Shown in pieces: positions 28,758-37,271 of a stretch of 64,000 nucleotides of DNA. Made by a program: the position numbers and the translations under genes. The stretch is taken from positions 1-64,000 of the forward strand of contig CALUWN010000007.1 in NCBI GenBank assembly GCA_944324495.1, written 5' to 3'. Source of the DNA: an uncultured Mucispirillum sp. GTDB taxonomy: Bacteria > Chrysiogenota > Deferribacteres > Deferribacterales > Mucispirillaceae. Position 1 is the stretch's first letter; the number at the start of each line of letters is the position of its first letter. Under the pieces are notes generated by a model that ran no database searches, was not told the origin of the DNA, and worked only from the letters and a program-made list of their open reading frames with translations.

Positions 28758-29762
28758 ATGGATAACATAGAAGATAAATTAGAACTTAATGAGGATAATC
28801 AGCCTGTCACTAAATATAAAAGCAGAAGTATTGTAAATAAATCTGCTAAAATGAAAAAAATATATGATTTAGTGGAAGTTGTAGCTCCTATTGATGTTAG
28901 TATCCATATTACTGGAGAAGACGGTGTAGGTAAAAACAGGCTGGCAGAATATATTCATAACCAAAGCAAAAGGACTGGTAATTTTGTAACCATAAACCCT
29001 GTAGAGCTTAATGATATAATAGGCTCTCTTGGTTTTAATAAGGTTTTTGAATATTTTAAAAAGGCAGAGCGTGGCACACTTTATATTACAGAAATATCTT
29101 CTGCTAATATTAAGCTGCAGGAATACCTTGTAAATTCAATTATCAAGGTGGAGCAGGAGCTTGGAATGTACACTCCACGGCTTATATCTTCTACCAATAG
29201 AGATTTAACTGAACTTTCAAGGCAAAATAAATTTAACCAAAAACTGCGTGACAGCTTTGCAATTATTATGAATATACCGCCTTTAAGAGAACGTAAGGAA
29301 GATATTGAAGATTTAATAAAAATCTTTATGCGTGATTTGGGGTATTTTGGTAAAAAGGCAATACCATTAAGTGATGAGGCTTTAGAAATTCTATTAACTT
29401 ATGAATGGCCTGGCAATGTAAGGCAGCTTTCAAATACAGTGCAGCATGCTGTAACCCATACATTAAATGGCATAATAGTTCCATCATCTCTGCCAAAGGA
29501 TGTACGCAGAAAACAAGGCTATATGGAAGCCAATAGAAGCGTAATTGATGAGCTTTATAAATTTGCCCGCGGGCTTTTAGAAAGCGGCATCCATTCAGAG
29601 CAAATAGACCCATATTTTGAATACTTAAAAGCTGTTGAAAAGCCGTTAATTCGTGCAGCACTTGATTTGTCAAAAAATAACAGGTCTTATGCTGCTGATT
29701 TAATAAGGATTAACAGAAATACGCTTCATAAAAAACTTAAGCTTTATGATATGGATGAATAG
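28758..29762 (+). CDS. Degenerate sigma-54 activator-like AAA+ protein with Fis-type HTH
   Basis: 334 residues, lacking any receiver or sensor domain. The AAA+ core aligns with NtrC-type activators: Walker A GEDGVGKN (53-60), a Walker B region GTLYITEI (106-113) where the usual Asp is Thr111, then PPLRERKEDI and the sensor II WPGNVRQL (217-224). The GAFTGA loop that contacts sigma-54 is missing; the segment between Walker A and B is shortened. The C-terminus (about 293-332) is a Fis-type DNA-binding helix-turn-helix, NNRSYAADLIRINRNTLHKKL. It is therefore unlikely to activate sigma-54 polymerase and may be a repressor or structural regulator. It starts 2 bases after mrcA, suggesting a link with cell wall genes. 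Confidence 0.85.
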   Translation: MDNIEDKLELNEDNQPVTKYKSRSIVNKSAKMKKIYDLVEVVAPIDVSIHITGEDGVGKNRLAEYIHNQSKRTGNFVTINPVELNDIIGSLGFNKVFEYFKKAERGTLYITEISSANIKLQEYLVNSIIKVEQELGMYTPRLISSTNRDLTELSRQNKFNQKLRDSFAIIMNIPPLRERKEDIEDLIKIFMRDLGYFGKKAIPLSDEALEILLTYEWPGNVRQLSNTVQHAVTHTLNGIIVPSSLPKDVRRKQGYMEANRSVIDELYKFARGLLESGIHSEQIDPYFEYLKAVEKPLIRAALDLSKNNRSYAADLIRINRNTLHKKLKLYDMDE

Positions 29763-29763
29763 T

Positions 29764-30195
29764 ATGAGATACATAAAATTACTTAGTATATTTGCAGTAT
29801 TTTTTTATTTTTTTCAAGCAAATGCAGCAGAAAATGTGACAATTACTATGGAAGTAAACAATATACCGTCATCAAAAGGAAATATTATAATGTATTTCTG
29901 CCAAAATGAAGATGAGTTTAAAAGTGAAAGGCAGACTCAGTATTCATTTTTCTTCCCTGCTAAAAAAGATAGAGTAACTGCCAAAATCATTATACCAAAA
30001 GGAATTTATGGCATACATATATATCATGATGAAAATGATAATAAAATGATAGATAAAAACTCATCAAACCACCCAGTAGAAAAATTTGGGTTTTCAAATA
30101 ATTATTTTGGCTCATATTCAAAACTGCCAGATTTTAATAATACACTTATAAATATAGAAAAAAATGACCAGTTTATTAAAATCAATTTAAGATAG
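29764..30195 (+). CDS. DUF2141 periplasmic protein
   Basis: 143 residues with a cleavable signal peptide (about 1-22, ending NAA). The body has the DUF2141 signature: IYGIHIYHDENDNKMID followed by PVEKFGFSNN. The family is exported, beta-rich and of unknown function; the DENDN stretch may bind a cation. It starts 1 base after the stop of the AAA+ regulator, so it is in the same operon. The upstream in-frame start at 29746 lies inside the previous gene and spoils the signal peptide. Confidence 0.85.
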   Translation: MRYIKLLSIFAVFFYFFQANAAENVTITMEVNNIPSSKGNIIMYFCQNEDEFKSERQTQYSFFFPAKKDRVTAKIIIPKGIYGIHIYHDENDNKMIDKNSSNHPVEKFGFSNNYFGSYSKLPDFNNTLINIEKNDQFIKINLR

Positions 30196-30302
30196 AAATA
30201 ACTTTATCAACTTTTTTCAAAATTTCCCCTTGTAAAAAAAATAAAAAGTATTATATTCAGACAAATCAAGTCTTTTTAAGGAGTAAAAGGAAGGAATACT
30301 TT

Positions 30303-31286
30303 ATGAGTGAAGTAACACAACAAAATAATGAAAAAACACCAAGATTAAAGTTTTTCCCTGTTATGATGTTTGCTGTAATAATGGGGTTTTCAGGTATTAC
30401 GCTGGCTTATAAAAAAGCCCATGAAATACTTTTATTACCTGCTGTTATCTACCAAGTATTATCATATATAACAGCTGCTTTAGCAATTATAATAGGGGTT
30501 TCCTATTTAATTAAAATCATTGTATATACAAGTGAAGTAAAAAAAGAGCTTTTGCACCCTGTGAGAGTAAACTTTTTTGCGGCCATATCTATTTCCATGC
30601 TGCTTTTAGCTGTAGTTTTCCATGAATATAAAAGTGTGGCATACCCACTTTTTCTTATAGGTACAGGTTTACAGACATTTTTTACTTTTTATGCAATTAC
30701 ATACTGGTTAAATAAAAATATAGAGATGGCTCATTCAAACCCTGCATGGTTTATACCTGTGGTTGGTAATATTATTATACCTATTGCTGGGGAAGGGTTT
30801 GCAGATGCTGCCCTTTTAAATTTCTTTTTCTCCCTTGGTATATTTTTCTGGATAATATTAACAGCAATATTATTTAACAGGATTATTTTCCATGGTATGC
30901 TTGTGCAGAAATTTTTACCAACTTTAGCCATATTTATAGCTCCACCTTCTGTGGGAATGTTAAGCTATATTAAGCTGACAGGTCATTATGATTTTTTTGC
31001 TTCCCTTTTATTAAATGTGGCAATTGTTTTTGGGCTTATATTACTTGCCTTAATTAAAAACTTTTATAAGCTTAAATTTTTCATATCATGGTGGGCATTT
31101 ACTTTTCCTATGGCAGCTTTAACTATGGCTTTAATTACAGCATATGAAAAAACAGAATATGTTTATACTTTTTATGAATACTTATCTATCGTATCATTAG
31201 TTATGACATCTATTTTAGTACTTTTAGTATTAGTTAGAACAATTATTGCAGTTATTAGAAAAGAAATATGTGTTGATGAAAAATAA
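30303..31286 (+). CDS. SLAC1/TehA-type anion channel family membrane protein
   Basis: 327 residues with about ten membrane helices. The start MSEVTQQNNEKTPRLKFFPVMMFAVIMGFSG, HSNPAWFIPVVGNII and the FIAPPSVGM loop match the tellurite-resistance/dicarboxylate transporter (TDT/SLAC1) family, whose members are anion channels or malate/sulfite carriers. An AAGGAAGG ribosome site precedes the ATG. It has its own AT-rich upstream region of ~100 bases and a strong terminator. The transported ion is unknown. Confidence 0.85.
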   Translation: MSEVTQQNNEKTPRLKFFPVMMFAVIMGFSGITLAYKKAHEILLLPAVIYQVLSYITAALAIIIGVSYLIKIIVYTSEVKKELLHPVRVNFFAAISISMLLLAVVFHEYKSVAYPLFLIGTGLQTFFTFYAITYWLNKNIEMAHSNPAWFIPVVGNIIIPIAGEGFADAALLNFFFSLGIFFWIILTAILFNRIIFHGMLVQKFLPTLAIFIAPPSVGMLSYIKLTGHYDFFASLLLNVAIVFGLILLALIKNFYKLKFFISWWAFTFPMAALTMALITAYEKTEYVYTFYEYLSIVSLVMTSILVLLVLVRTIIAVIRKEICVDEK

Positions 31287-31316
31287 AATCAGCAGGGAAA
31301 ACCCTGCTGATTTATT
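31286..31316 (+). terminator. Terminator of the SLAC1-type gene (first copy)
   Basis: Perfect 12-bp stem AAATCAGCAGGG / CCCTGCTGATTT with an AAAA loop and a following ATTTT. A second copy of 26 of these bases lies at 31511-31536. Confidence 0.9.
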
Positions 31317-31511
31317 TTAGACTGTCAAAAGTTTATTGATTATTTTAAATTTATAATAAGAAACAATATCTACATTAAAGATTAATCTGTTTAACTAAAC
31401 TTGGAGCGTGTATCCAAGTTTAGTTACCATTAAGAGCCTAATAAAATGCGAAGAGCATTATTAGGCTCATCAAAAGACTAGCGAAAAAATGTATTTTTTC
31501 GATAATCTGAA
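31316..31511. repeat. MITE-like element, family 1, copy 1
   Basis: About 196 bases with imperfect terminal inverted repeats (left TTTAGACTGTC; right end complement TTCAGATTATC). It matches 52999-53196 in inverted orientation over its full length. Inside are three further hairpins: ACTAAACTTGGA/TCCAAGTTTAGT (around 31397-31427), AGCCTAATAA-type arms around 31434-31470, and CGAAAAAAT/ATTTTTTCG near 31482-31501. It codes for nothing. It sits between two copies of a terminator sequence. Confidence 0.8.
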
Positions 31512-31537
31512 TCAGCAGGGAAAACCCTGCTGATTTT
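31511..31537 (+). repeat. Second copy of the terminator hairpin
   Basis: Identical over 26 bases to 31288-31313 (stem ATCAGCAGGG with its complement, AAAA loop). The family 1 element lies exactly between the two copies, so the terminator was duplicated with or by the insertion. Confidence 0.85.
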
Positions 31538-31733
31538 AAATTTTTTTTAAAAATGGGTTATCTATTTTATAAATGAAATTTTGAGCGGTTCGTTATTTAC
31601 CCCTTCTCTGCCTAACATACCAACAATACCTGTATCGCCCCATGCAAAATCTGTCATTAATGATGAATATATCAATGATTTAAAATATCAAGTAAAATAA
31701 GATTATTTTGCAGATAAATGCCGCAACTATTAC

Positions 31734-31934
31734 TGCTTCACCCCCATTTTTTTAAAACACCTTATGTCACCTTGATGCGGAGCCGAAGAGTCTATAATTT
31801 TTACTAGCTGGAACATTATAAGATTCTTCGCCTACTATCGTAGGCTCTGAATGACAGTTATTACAATTATTTCTATTTTTACATATATTATCAAGTAGTT
31901 ATAGCATTTTTTAATAAAAAATGGGGGTGAAGCA
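31734..31934. repeat. MITE-like element, family 2, copy A
   Basis: 201 bases ending in perfect inverted repeats TGCTTCACCCCCATTTTTT and its complement. The 9-base direct repeat CAACTATTA occurs on both sides (31724-31732 and 31937-31945), 1 and 2 bases from the ends, as expected for a target duplication. It contains no gene. The right ~120 bases match the right part of 42485-42790 almost perfectly, and the left ~50 match 42048-42113. Confidence 0.85.
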
Positions 31935-32006
31935 ACCAACTATTATTCTTGATTATTTAAGTATATTCTTTTATAATTAGTAGTTCATTATTTAAAGGAG
32001 TATTTA

Positions 32007-33371
32007 ATGAGAGAAATTACAGCACCAATACGTAAGTATTTTAAAACTGGAGAAACAAGGAGCGTAAAATTTAGAATAAAACAGCTTAAAGCATTAAAAA
32101 AAGCGTTACTTCAATATGATGAAAAAATTATTGAAGCACTGCATGATGATTTGAATAAATCATCCTTTGAAGCTGTAATGACAGAAACTGGTATAGTACA
32201 GGAAGAAATTAATTACTATATTAAAAATCTTAAAAAACTTGCACGTCCTAAAAAAGTGAAAGTTCCCCTAACATTAATGCCCGGAAAAAGTGAGATATAC
32301 AGCGAACCCTATGGTGTTGTGCTTATTATATCCCCTTGGAATTATCCTGTGCAGCTTACTTTATATCCTTTAATTGCAGCAATTGCTGCAGGAAACTGTG
32401 CTGTAGTTAAACTTTCAGAATTTTCAGAAAATACATCCCGTGTGCTTGCTCATCTTATAAATGAAACATTTCCTAGTGAATATGTGCGGGCTGTTAGAGG
32501 TGATGCTGTAACAGGTGCTGCCCTTTTATTAGAACGTTATGATTATATATTCTTTACTGGTAACCAAAATGTAGGCAAAATAGTAATGAAATCAGCAAGT
32601 GCCAATTTAACGCCTGTTACATTAGAATTAGGTGGTAAAAGCCCATGTATTGTAGACTATACAGCAGATATTAAAGATACTGCAAAAAAAATAATATGGG
32701 CAAAATCATTAAATGCAGGCCAAACATGTGTTGCTCCTGATTATATATTATGCCATTCACGTGTAAAAAAAGAATTAATAAGCGCTTTAATTGCAGAAAG
32801 CTCTATGATTTTTGGTGCACATTCCTCAGAGCATGAAGATTTTCCAAAAATAATATCTAAAAAACATTTTGATAGAGCATTAAAATTAATGGACGCTTCA
32901 AAAACTGTATTTGGTGGAGTGGTGGATATCCCTGCTTTAAAAATTGATTTAACTATTATGGATAATGTAACATATAATGACAGAATTATGCAGGAAGAAA
33001 TATTTGCACCAATCTTACCAATTATAGAATATACCAATATTGATGATGTAATAGATGATTTAAAATATAAGGATAAACCACTGGCGTTATATCTTTTTAC
33101 AAATGATAAAAAAATGGAAGAAAAGGTTATAAATAATATTTCTTTTGGCAGTGGTGCTGTAAATGATGCTCTTATACATATTACAAACCACAACGCACCA
33201 TTTGGTGGAGTGGGAGCAAGCGGTATGGGTGCATATCACGGTAAATACAGCTTTGAAACTTTTTCTCATCAAAAGCATATATATAAAAAATATCTGTTTT
33301 TTGATAATAAGTTAAGGTTTTTTCCGAAAAAGGATAAAGAAAAAATTATTAGATTTTGGTTTTATAAATAA
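32007..33371 (+). CDS. Aldehyde dehydrogenase (class 3-like)
   Basis: NAD(P)-dependent oxidation of an aldehyde to the acid. 454 residues, the shorter length of class 3/fatty-aldehyde-type enzymes. Motifs: SPWNYPVQL at the cofactor site, FFTGNQNVGKIV, LELGGKSPCIVD with the catalytic Glu region, and NAGQTCVAPDY with the nucleophilic Cys. EEIFAPILP and FGGVGASGMGAYHG near the end are also typical. The C-terminus (KDKEKIIRFWFYK) lacks an obvious membrane anchor. An AAAGGAG ribosome site precedes the ATG. Flanked upstream by MITE-like repeats; it stands alone, so the substrate is open. Confidence 0.95.
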   Translation: MREITAPIRKYFKTGETRSVKFRIKQLKALKKALLQYDEKIIEALHDDLNKSSFEAVMTETGIVQEEINYYIKNLKKLARPKKVKVPLTLMPGKSEIYSEPYGVVLIISPWNYPVQLTLYPLIAAIAAGNCAVVKLSEFSENTSRVLAHLINETFPSEYVRAVRGDAVTGAALLLERYDYIFFTGNQNVGKIVMKSASANLTPVTLELGGKSPCIVDYTADIKDTAKKIIWAKSLNAGQTCVAPDYILCHSRVKKELISALIAESSMIFGAHSSEHEDFPKIISKKHFDRALKLMDASKTVFGGVVDIPALKIDLTIMDNVTYNDRIMQEEIFAPILPIIEYTNIDDVIDDLKYKDKPLALYLFTNDKKMEEKVINNISFGSGAVNDALIHITNHNAPFGGVGASGMGAYHGKYSFETFSHQKHIYKKYLFFDNKLRFFPKKDKEKIIRFWFYK

Positions 33372-33437
33372 ATTCACTCTTTAATTTATAAGAAAATTTG
33401 TGTATAATATTATGCTAAAAAAATAAAAGGACTGGTT

Positions 33438-33716
33438 ATGGATACTAAAGAGATTAATCACATTGCAAAACTTGCACGCCTTAAATTTGATGAAGGCAGT
33501 GTGGAAGGTATTACAAAAGATATGAACGATATTTTAAAGTGGATGGATATATTACAGTCTGCTGATACTTCCTCTGTTGATAATAATGAAGATGATGCTC
33601 AGGAATTAAGACAGAGAGAAGATGTGGTAAAAATCAGTAATTTATCCGAAGATTTAATGAAAAATGCACCAGAATGTTACGAGCATTATTTTACAGTTCC
33701 TAAGGTGGTGGAATAA
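33438..33716 (+). CDS. gatC: Asp/Glu-tRNA amidotransferase subunit C
   Basis: 92 residues of the GatC family, starting MDTKEINHIAKLARLKF and ending FTVPKVVE. It wraps around GatA and GatB to stabilise the complex that makes Gln-tRNA(Gln) or Asn-tRNA(Asn) by amidating mischarged tRNA. Its stop overlaps the gatA start (TAATG). Confidence 0.96.
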   Translation: MDTKEINHIAKLARLKFDEGSVEGITKDMNDILKWMDILQSADTSSVDNNEDDAQELRQREDVVKISNLSEDLMKNAPECYEHYFTVPKVVE

Positions 33717-35176
33717 TGGCAGATTTAACAAGCAAAACAATTGCAGAGCTTTCTCAAGGCTTTGATAATAAAGAATTTTCAGCAACTGAAGTAGTAACTG
33801 CTTATATTAAAAATATGGAGCAGGGCAGAAAATATAATGCTTATATTACAGAAACAGGCGAGCATGCATTAGCTCAGGCAAAAGATTGTGATAATAGAAT
33901 AGCATCAGGCAAAAGATTATCTATGCTTGATGGTGTTCCTTTAGGTATTAAAGATTTATTTTGCACAAAAGATATAAAAACCACTGCAGCAAGCAGAATT
34001 TTAGAAAACTTTATTCCACCTTATGAATCAACTGTTACTAAAAATTTACTCGATGCAGGAAGTATTTTTATTGGTAAAACAAATTTAGATGAATTTGCTA
34101 TGGGTGGAGCTAACCTTACAAGTTATTTTGGACAGGCTATAAACCCTATAAAAAGAGCAGACGGCAAAGAAGTTGTAACTGGTGGCTCTTCTGGTGGTTC
34201 TGCTGCTGCTGTTGCTGCTTCTATGTGTGCTGGTGCAACAGGTACTGATACTGGCGGCTCAATACGTCAACCTGCTGCATTTTGTGGCATAGTTGGTATT
34301 AAACCAACATATGGTAGATGCTCTCGTTATGGCATTATCGCTTATGCTTCATCTTTAGACCAGGCAGGGCCAATGACAAAAACTGTAGAAGATGCAGCAA
34401 TTATGCTTGAAAAAATGGCAGGATTTGATGAGCTTGATTCCACAAGTGCTGATATTGCTGTACCTAATTTTACTTCATCATTAAAATCTGGTGTGAAAGG
34501 CTTAAAAGTAGGTGTTGTAAAAGAATTTTTAAACGGCGATTTAAACAAGGAAATAGCAGCTGCTTATGAAGAAAGTATGAATATATTAAAATCAAACGGG
34601 GCAGAAATAAAAGAAATATCACTTCCTAATATGAAATATGCTCTTGCAACATATTATATTATTGCCCCAGCTGAAGCATCATCTAATTTAGCACGATATG
34701 ACGGGCTTCGTTTTGGTTTAAGGGTAGATGGCTCATCCTTAGATGAAATGTATGAAAATTCAAGAAGTGCAGGTTTTGGTGCTGAAGTAAAAAGACGTAT
34801 TATGATAGGAACTTACGTGCTTTCAGCAGGTTATTATGATGCTTACTATTTAAAAGCATTAAATGTGCGTAAATTAATTAGGCAGGATTATATTAATGCA
34901 TTTAAAGAAGTAGATACTATATTAACACCTGTTGCACCTACTACTGCTTTTACAATTGAAGAAAGTAAATCATTTGACCCAGTAACAAACTATCTTCAGG
35001 ATGTATTTACTGTACCTGTAAACTTAGCAAAACTTCCTGCCATATCTGTACCTGTAAAAATGGCAGAAAACTCACTTCCTATTGGTATGCAGTTAATAGG
35101 CAGAGATTTTGATGAAGAAACACTTTTTAAAGGTGCATACGTTTTAGAACAAAATAATAGTTGGAGCAGAAGATAA
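33716..35176 (+). CDS. gatA: Asp/Glu-tRNA amidotransferase subunit A
   Basis: Glutaminase subunit that releases ammonia for GatB. 486 residues of the amidase signature family with the Ser-cisSer-Lys triad: Lys in PLGIKDLF, the first Ser in GGSSGGSAAAVAA and the nucleophile Ser in GTDTGGSIRQP. Full length. It overlaps gatC by 1 base and gatB by 1 base (TAATG at both joints), so the three subunits are made in step. Confidence 0.98.
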   Translation: MADLTSKTIAELSQGFDNKEFSATEVVTAYIKNMEQGRKYNAYITETGEHALAQAKDCDNRIASGKRLSMLDGVPLGIKDLFCTKDIKTTAASRILENFIPPYESTVTKNLLDAGSIFIGKTNLDEFAMGGANLTSYFGQAINPIKRADGKEVVTGGSSGGSAAAVAASMCAGATGTDTGGSIRQPAAFCGIVGIKPTYGRCSRYGIIAYASSLDQAGPMTKTVEDAAIMLEKMAGFDELDSTSADIAVPNFTSSLKSGVKGLKVGVVKEFLNGDLNKEIAAAYEESMNILKSNGAEIKEISLPNMKYALATYYIIAPAEASSNLARYDGLRFGLRVDGSSLDEMYENSRSAGFGAEVKRRIMIGTYVLSAGYYDAYYLKALNVRKLIRQDYINAFKEVDTILTPVAPTTAFTIEESKSFDPVTNYLQDVFTVPVNLAKLPAISVPVKMAENSLPIGMQLIGRDFDEETLFKGAYVLEQNNSWSRR

Positions 35177-36642
35177 TGAGCTATATAATAAAAGGAAGAA
35201 CTTGTGATTATGAAGTAGTAATAGGACTGGAAGTTCACTGCCAGGTAATATCTAAAGCAAAATTATTCTCATCTGCTTCAGCAGAAAGCGGCGGCACACC
35301 TAATGACCATGTGGCTTTTATAGATGCAGGGTTTCCGGGTATGCTTCCTGTTGTTAATAAATTTTGTGTAGAGCAGGCAGTTAAAACTGGGCTTGGGCTT
35401 AATGCTAAAATTAATAAAAAATCTGTTTTTGCTAGAAAAAACTATTTTTATGCTGATTTGCCACAAGGCTATCAAATAAGCCAGTATGATAAACCGATTG
35501 TTGGTGAAGGCTATTTAGATATTGAATTAGAAGACGGCAGCACAAAAAGAATAGGTATAGAAAGGCTTCATTTAGAGCAGGATGCAGGTAAATCAATACA
35601 TGATATGTTGCCGGGCAAAAGCTGTATTGACTTAAACCGTTCTGGTGTTGCTTTAATGGAGATTGTATCAAAACCAGATATGAGCTCTCCTTACGAAGCT
35701 GGTGCTTATCTTACTAAATTAAGAAGTATTGTAAGATATTTAGAAACATGTGATGGAAATATGAACGAAGGCTCTATGAGATGTGATGCTAACGTATCAG
35801 TTCGCCCTGTTGGTTCAAAAGAGTTACGCACAAGATGCGAAATCAAAAATGTAAACTCTATTAGGTATTTAATGCAGGCCATAGAGTATGAAGCAAACAG
35901 GCACGTAGATGCTTATGATAATGGGGAAGAAATATATCAAGAAACAAGGCTTTTTAATGCCAATAAAAAAGAAACAAGAAGTATGAGGGGCAAAGAAAAC
36001 GCCAATGATTACAGGTATTTTCCAGACCCAGATTTAGCTTTTCCTTTAGTTGTAAGCGATGAGCTTTTAGAAAAAGTTAAAAATAGTATGCCAGAAATGC
36101 CAGAAGAAAAAGCAATAAGGTTTGTGCAGACTTATAAAATATCTGAAGATGAGGCAAAAAGGCTTTCAGCTGAAAAAACAGTAGCTAATTATTTTGAAGA
36201 AGCTATGAAAGAAAAAGGCAGCGACGGCAAAAAAACTGCCAACCTTATACTTGTTGAATTAGCAGCATATATGAGCGAAAACCAAATAGAAAACATATAT
36301 GAGCTTAAAACTACTGCCTCACGTTTAGGCAGGATTACTGCTTTAGTGGAAGACGGCACAATAGGCTTACGTATTGCAAAAGAGCTTTTACCAATGATTG
36401 AAGAAACAGATAAAGAGCCGGAAGCTATTATTGAAGAAAAAGGCTTAAAACAGGTTTCAGATACTGGTGAAATAGAAAAAATTATTGATAAAATTATAGC
36501 AGATAACCCAAAAAATGTGGAAGAATATAAAGCTGGTAAAGAAAAACTTTTTGGGTTCTTTGTAGGACAAGTTATGAAAGCTACACAAGGCAAAGCAAAC
36601 CCTGCTGTAATCAATAAACTTTTAAAAGATAAATTAAGCTAG
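35176..36642 (+). CDS. gatB: Asp/Glu-tRNA amidotransferase subunit B
   Basis: Kinase and tRNA-binding subunit that activates the mischarged amino acid and transfers ammonia. 488 residues from ATG 35176, which overlaps the gatA stop; a TTG at 35161 is a less likely start. Shows YEVVIGLEVHCQ, the LPQGYQISQYD segment, MRCDANVSVRP and the C-terminal YqeY-like tail domain ending in NPAVINKLLKDKL. Followed by a terminator. Presence of gatCAB suggests indirect Gln- and/or Asn-tRNA synthesis. Confidence 0.98.
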   Translation: MSYIIKGRTCDYEVVIGLEVHCQVISKAKLFSSASAESGGTPNDHVAFIDAGFPGMLPVVNKFCVEQAVKTGLGLNAKINKKSVFARKNYFYADLPQGYQISQYDKPIVGEGYLDIELEDGSTKRIGIERLHLEQDAGKSIHDMLPGKSCIDLNRSGVALMEIVSKPDMSSPYEAGAYLTKLRSIVRYLETCDGNMNEGSMRCDANVSVRPVGSKELRTRCEIKNVNSIRYLMQAIEYEANRHVDAYDNGEEIYQETRLFNANKKETRSMRGKENANDYRYFPDPDLAFPLVVSDELLEKVKNSMPEMPEEKAIRFVQTYKISEDEAKRLSAEKTVANYFEEAMKEKGSDGKKTANLILVELAAYMSENQIENIYELKTTASRLGRITALVEDGTIGLRIAKELLPMIEETDKEPEAIIEEKGLKQVSDTGEIEKIIDKIIADNPKNVEEYKAGKEKLFGFFVGQVMKATQGKANPAVINKLLKDKLS

Positions 36643-36662
36643 GATTTAATTATTTTGATTAT

Positions 36663-36701
36663 AATAACCCTTTAAATGAAATATTTTAAAGGGTTATTTT
36701 T
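36663..36701 (+). terminator. Terminator of gatCAB
   Basis: Stem AATAACCCTTTAAA / TTTAAAGGGTTATT around a short AT loop, followed by T-rich sequence. It lies right after the gatB stop. Confidence 0.8.
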
Positions 36702-37218
36702 AAATACAATGAGAGAGTTTATGCAATTAAAATCAAAAATATTATTATTAATTGTAAATTCTAAATTATTCATCCAGTCTTGTATTTTTTTAATAACAGT
36801 AACTTAAAAAAAGTGAAAAAATATTTAATTGAAATTTACAGCTCACGCAATGATTTGTCATTAGAAAGACATATAATTATTGGTGATACTAAAGGAATAA
36901 TTGGAAAACTATTATCCAAATCAATAAATTTATAACAAATATTGTATGTATAAAAAAAGAGAAAAATAATTAATATGAAACTTTATAAATATAAGTTAAT
37001 GATATAATATGGTGTTTTATTTGATTATTATACTTTAAAGTTAATGAAAAAATATATTTTAAATTAATAATTTAATTTTATAAAAAACTATTGACATTTG
37101 TAAGCATTAAAATGGTAATAAGTAAATATTATAAGATATTGATGTTGTAATATATTGATATTTAAAGATAATAATATTTGATTATCAATAAAACATTTTT
37201 CTAAAATAAAAAAAAGTG
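36702..37218 (+). other. AT-rich spacer with a possible gene remnant
   Basis: About 500 bases without a convincing gene. A 40-codon frame (GTG 36813 to 36935) reads VKKYLIEIYSSRN then ends GKLLSKSINL; it lacks a ribosome site and relatives I recognise, and may be the remnant of a lost gene. The rest is extremely AT-rich and carries TTGACA-like hexamers (for example around 37092). Confidence 0.4.
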
Positions 37219-37246
37219 TAGACATATTTTAAAAATGTGTTATTAT
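37219..37246 (+). promoter_or_regulatory. Promoter of the first chemoreceptor gene
   Basis: TAGACA (37219-37224), 16-base spacer, TATTAT (37241-37246), about 25 bases before the ATG. A small inverted repeat (CCTAG/CTAGG, 37249-37264) overlaps the ribosome site TAGGAGG. Confidence 0.5.
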
Positions 37247-37271
37247 ATCCTAGTAAAGTCTAGGAGGCCAT

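Noticed and set aside
31316-31940. CRISPR array
   Set aside because: Repeats are long inverted-repeat elements with different interiors, not regularly spaced short direct repeats, and no cas genes are present.
36813-36935. 40-codon frame after gatB as a real gene
   Set aside because: No ribosome site, GTG start, no recognisable family. Kept only as a possible remnant in the spacer entry.
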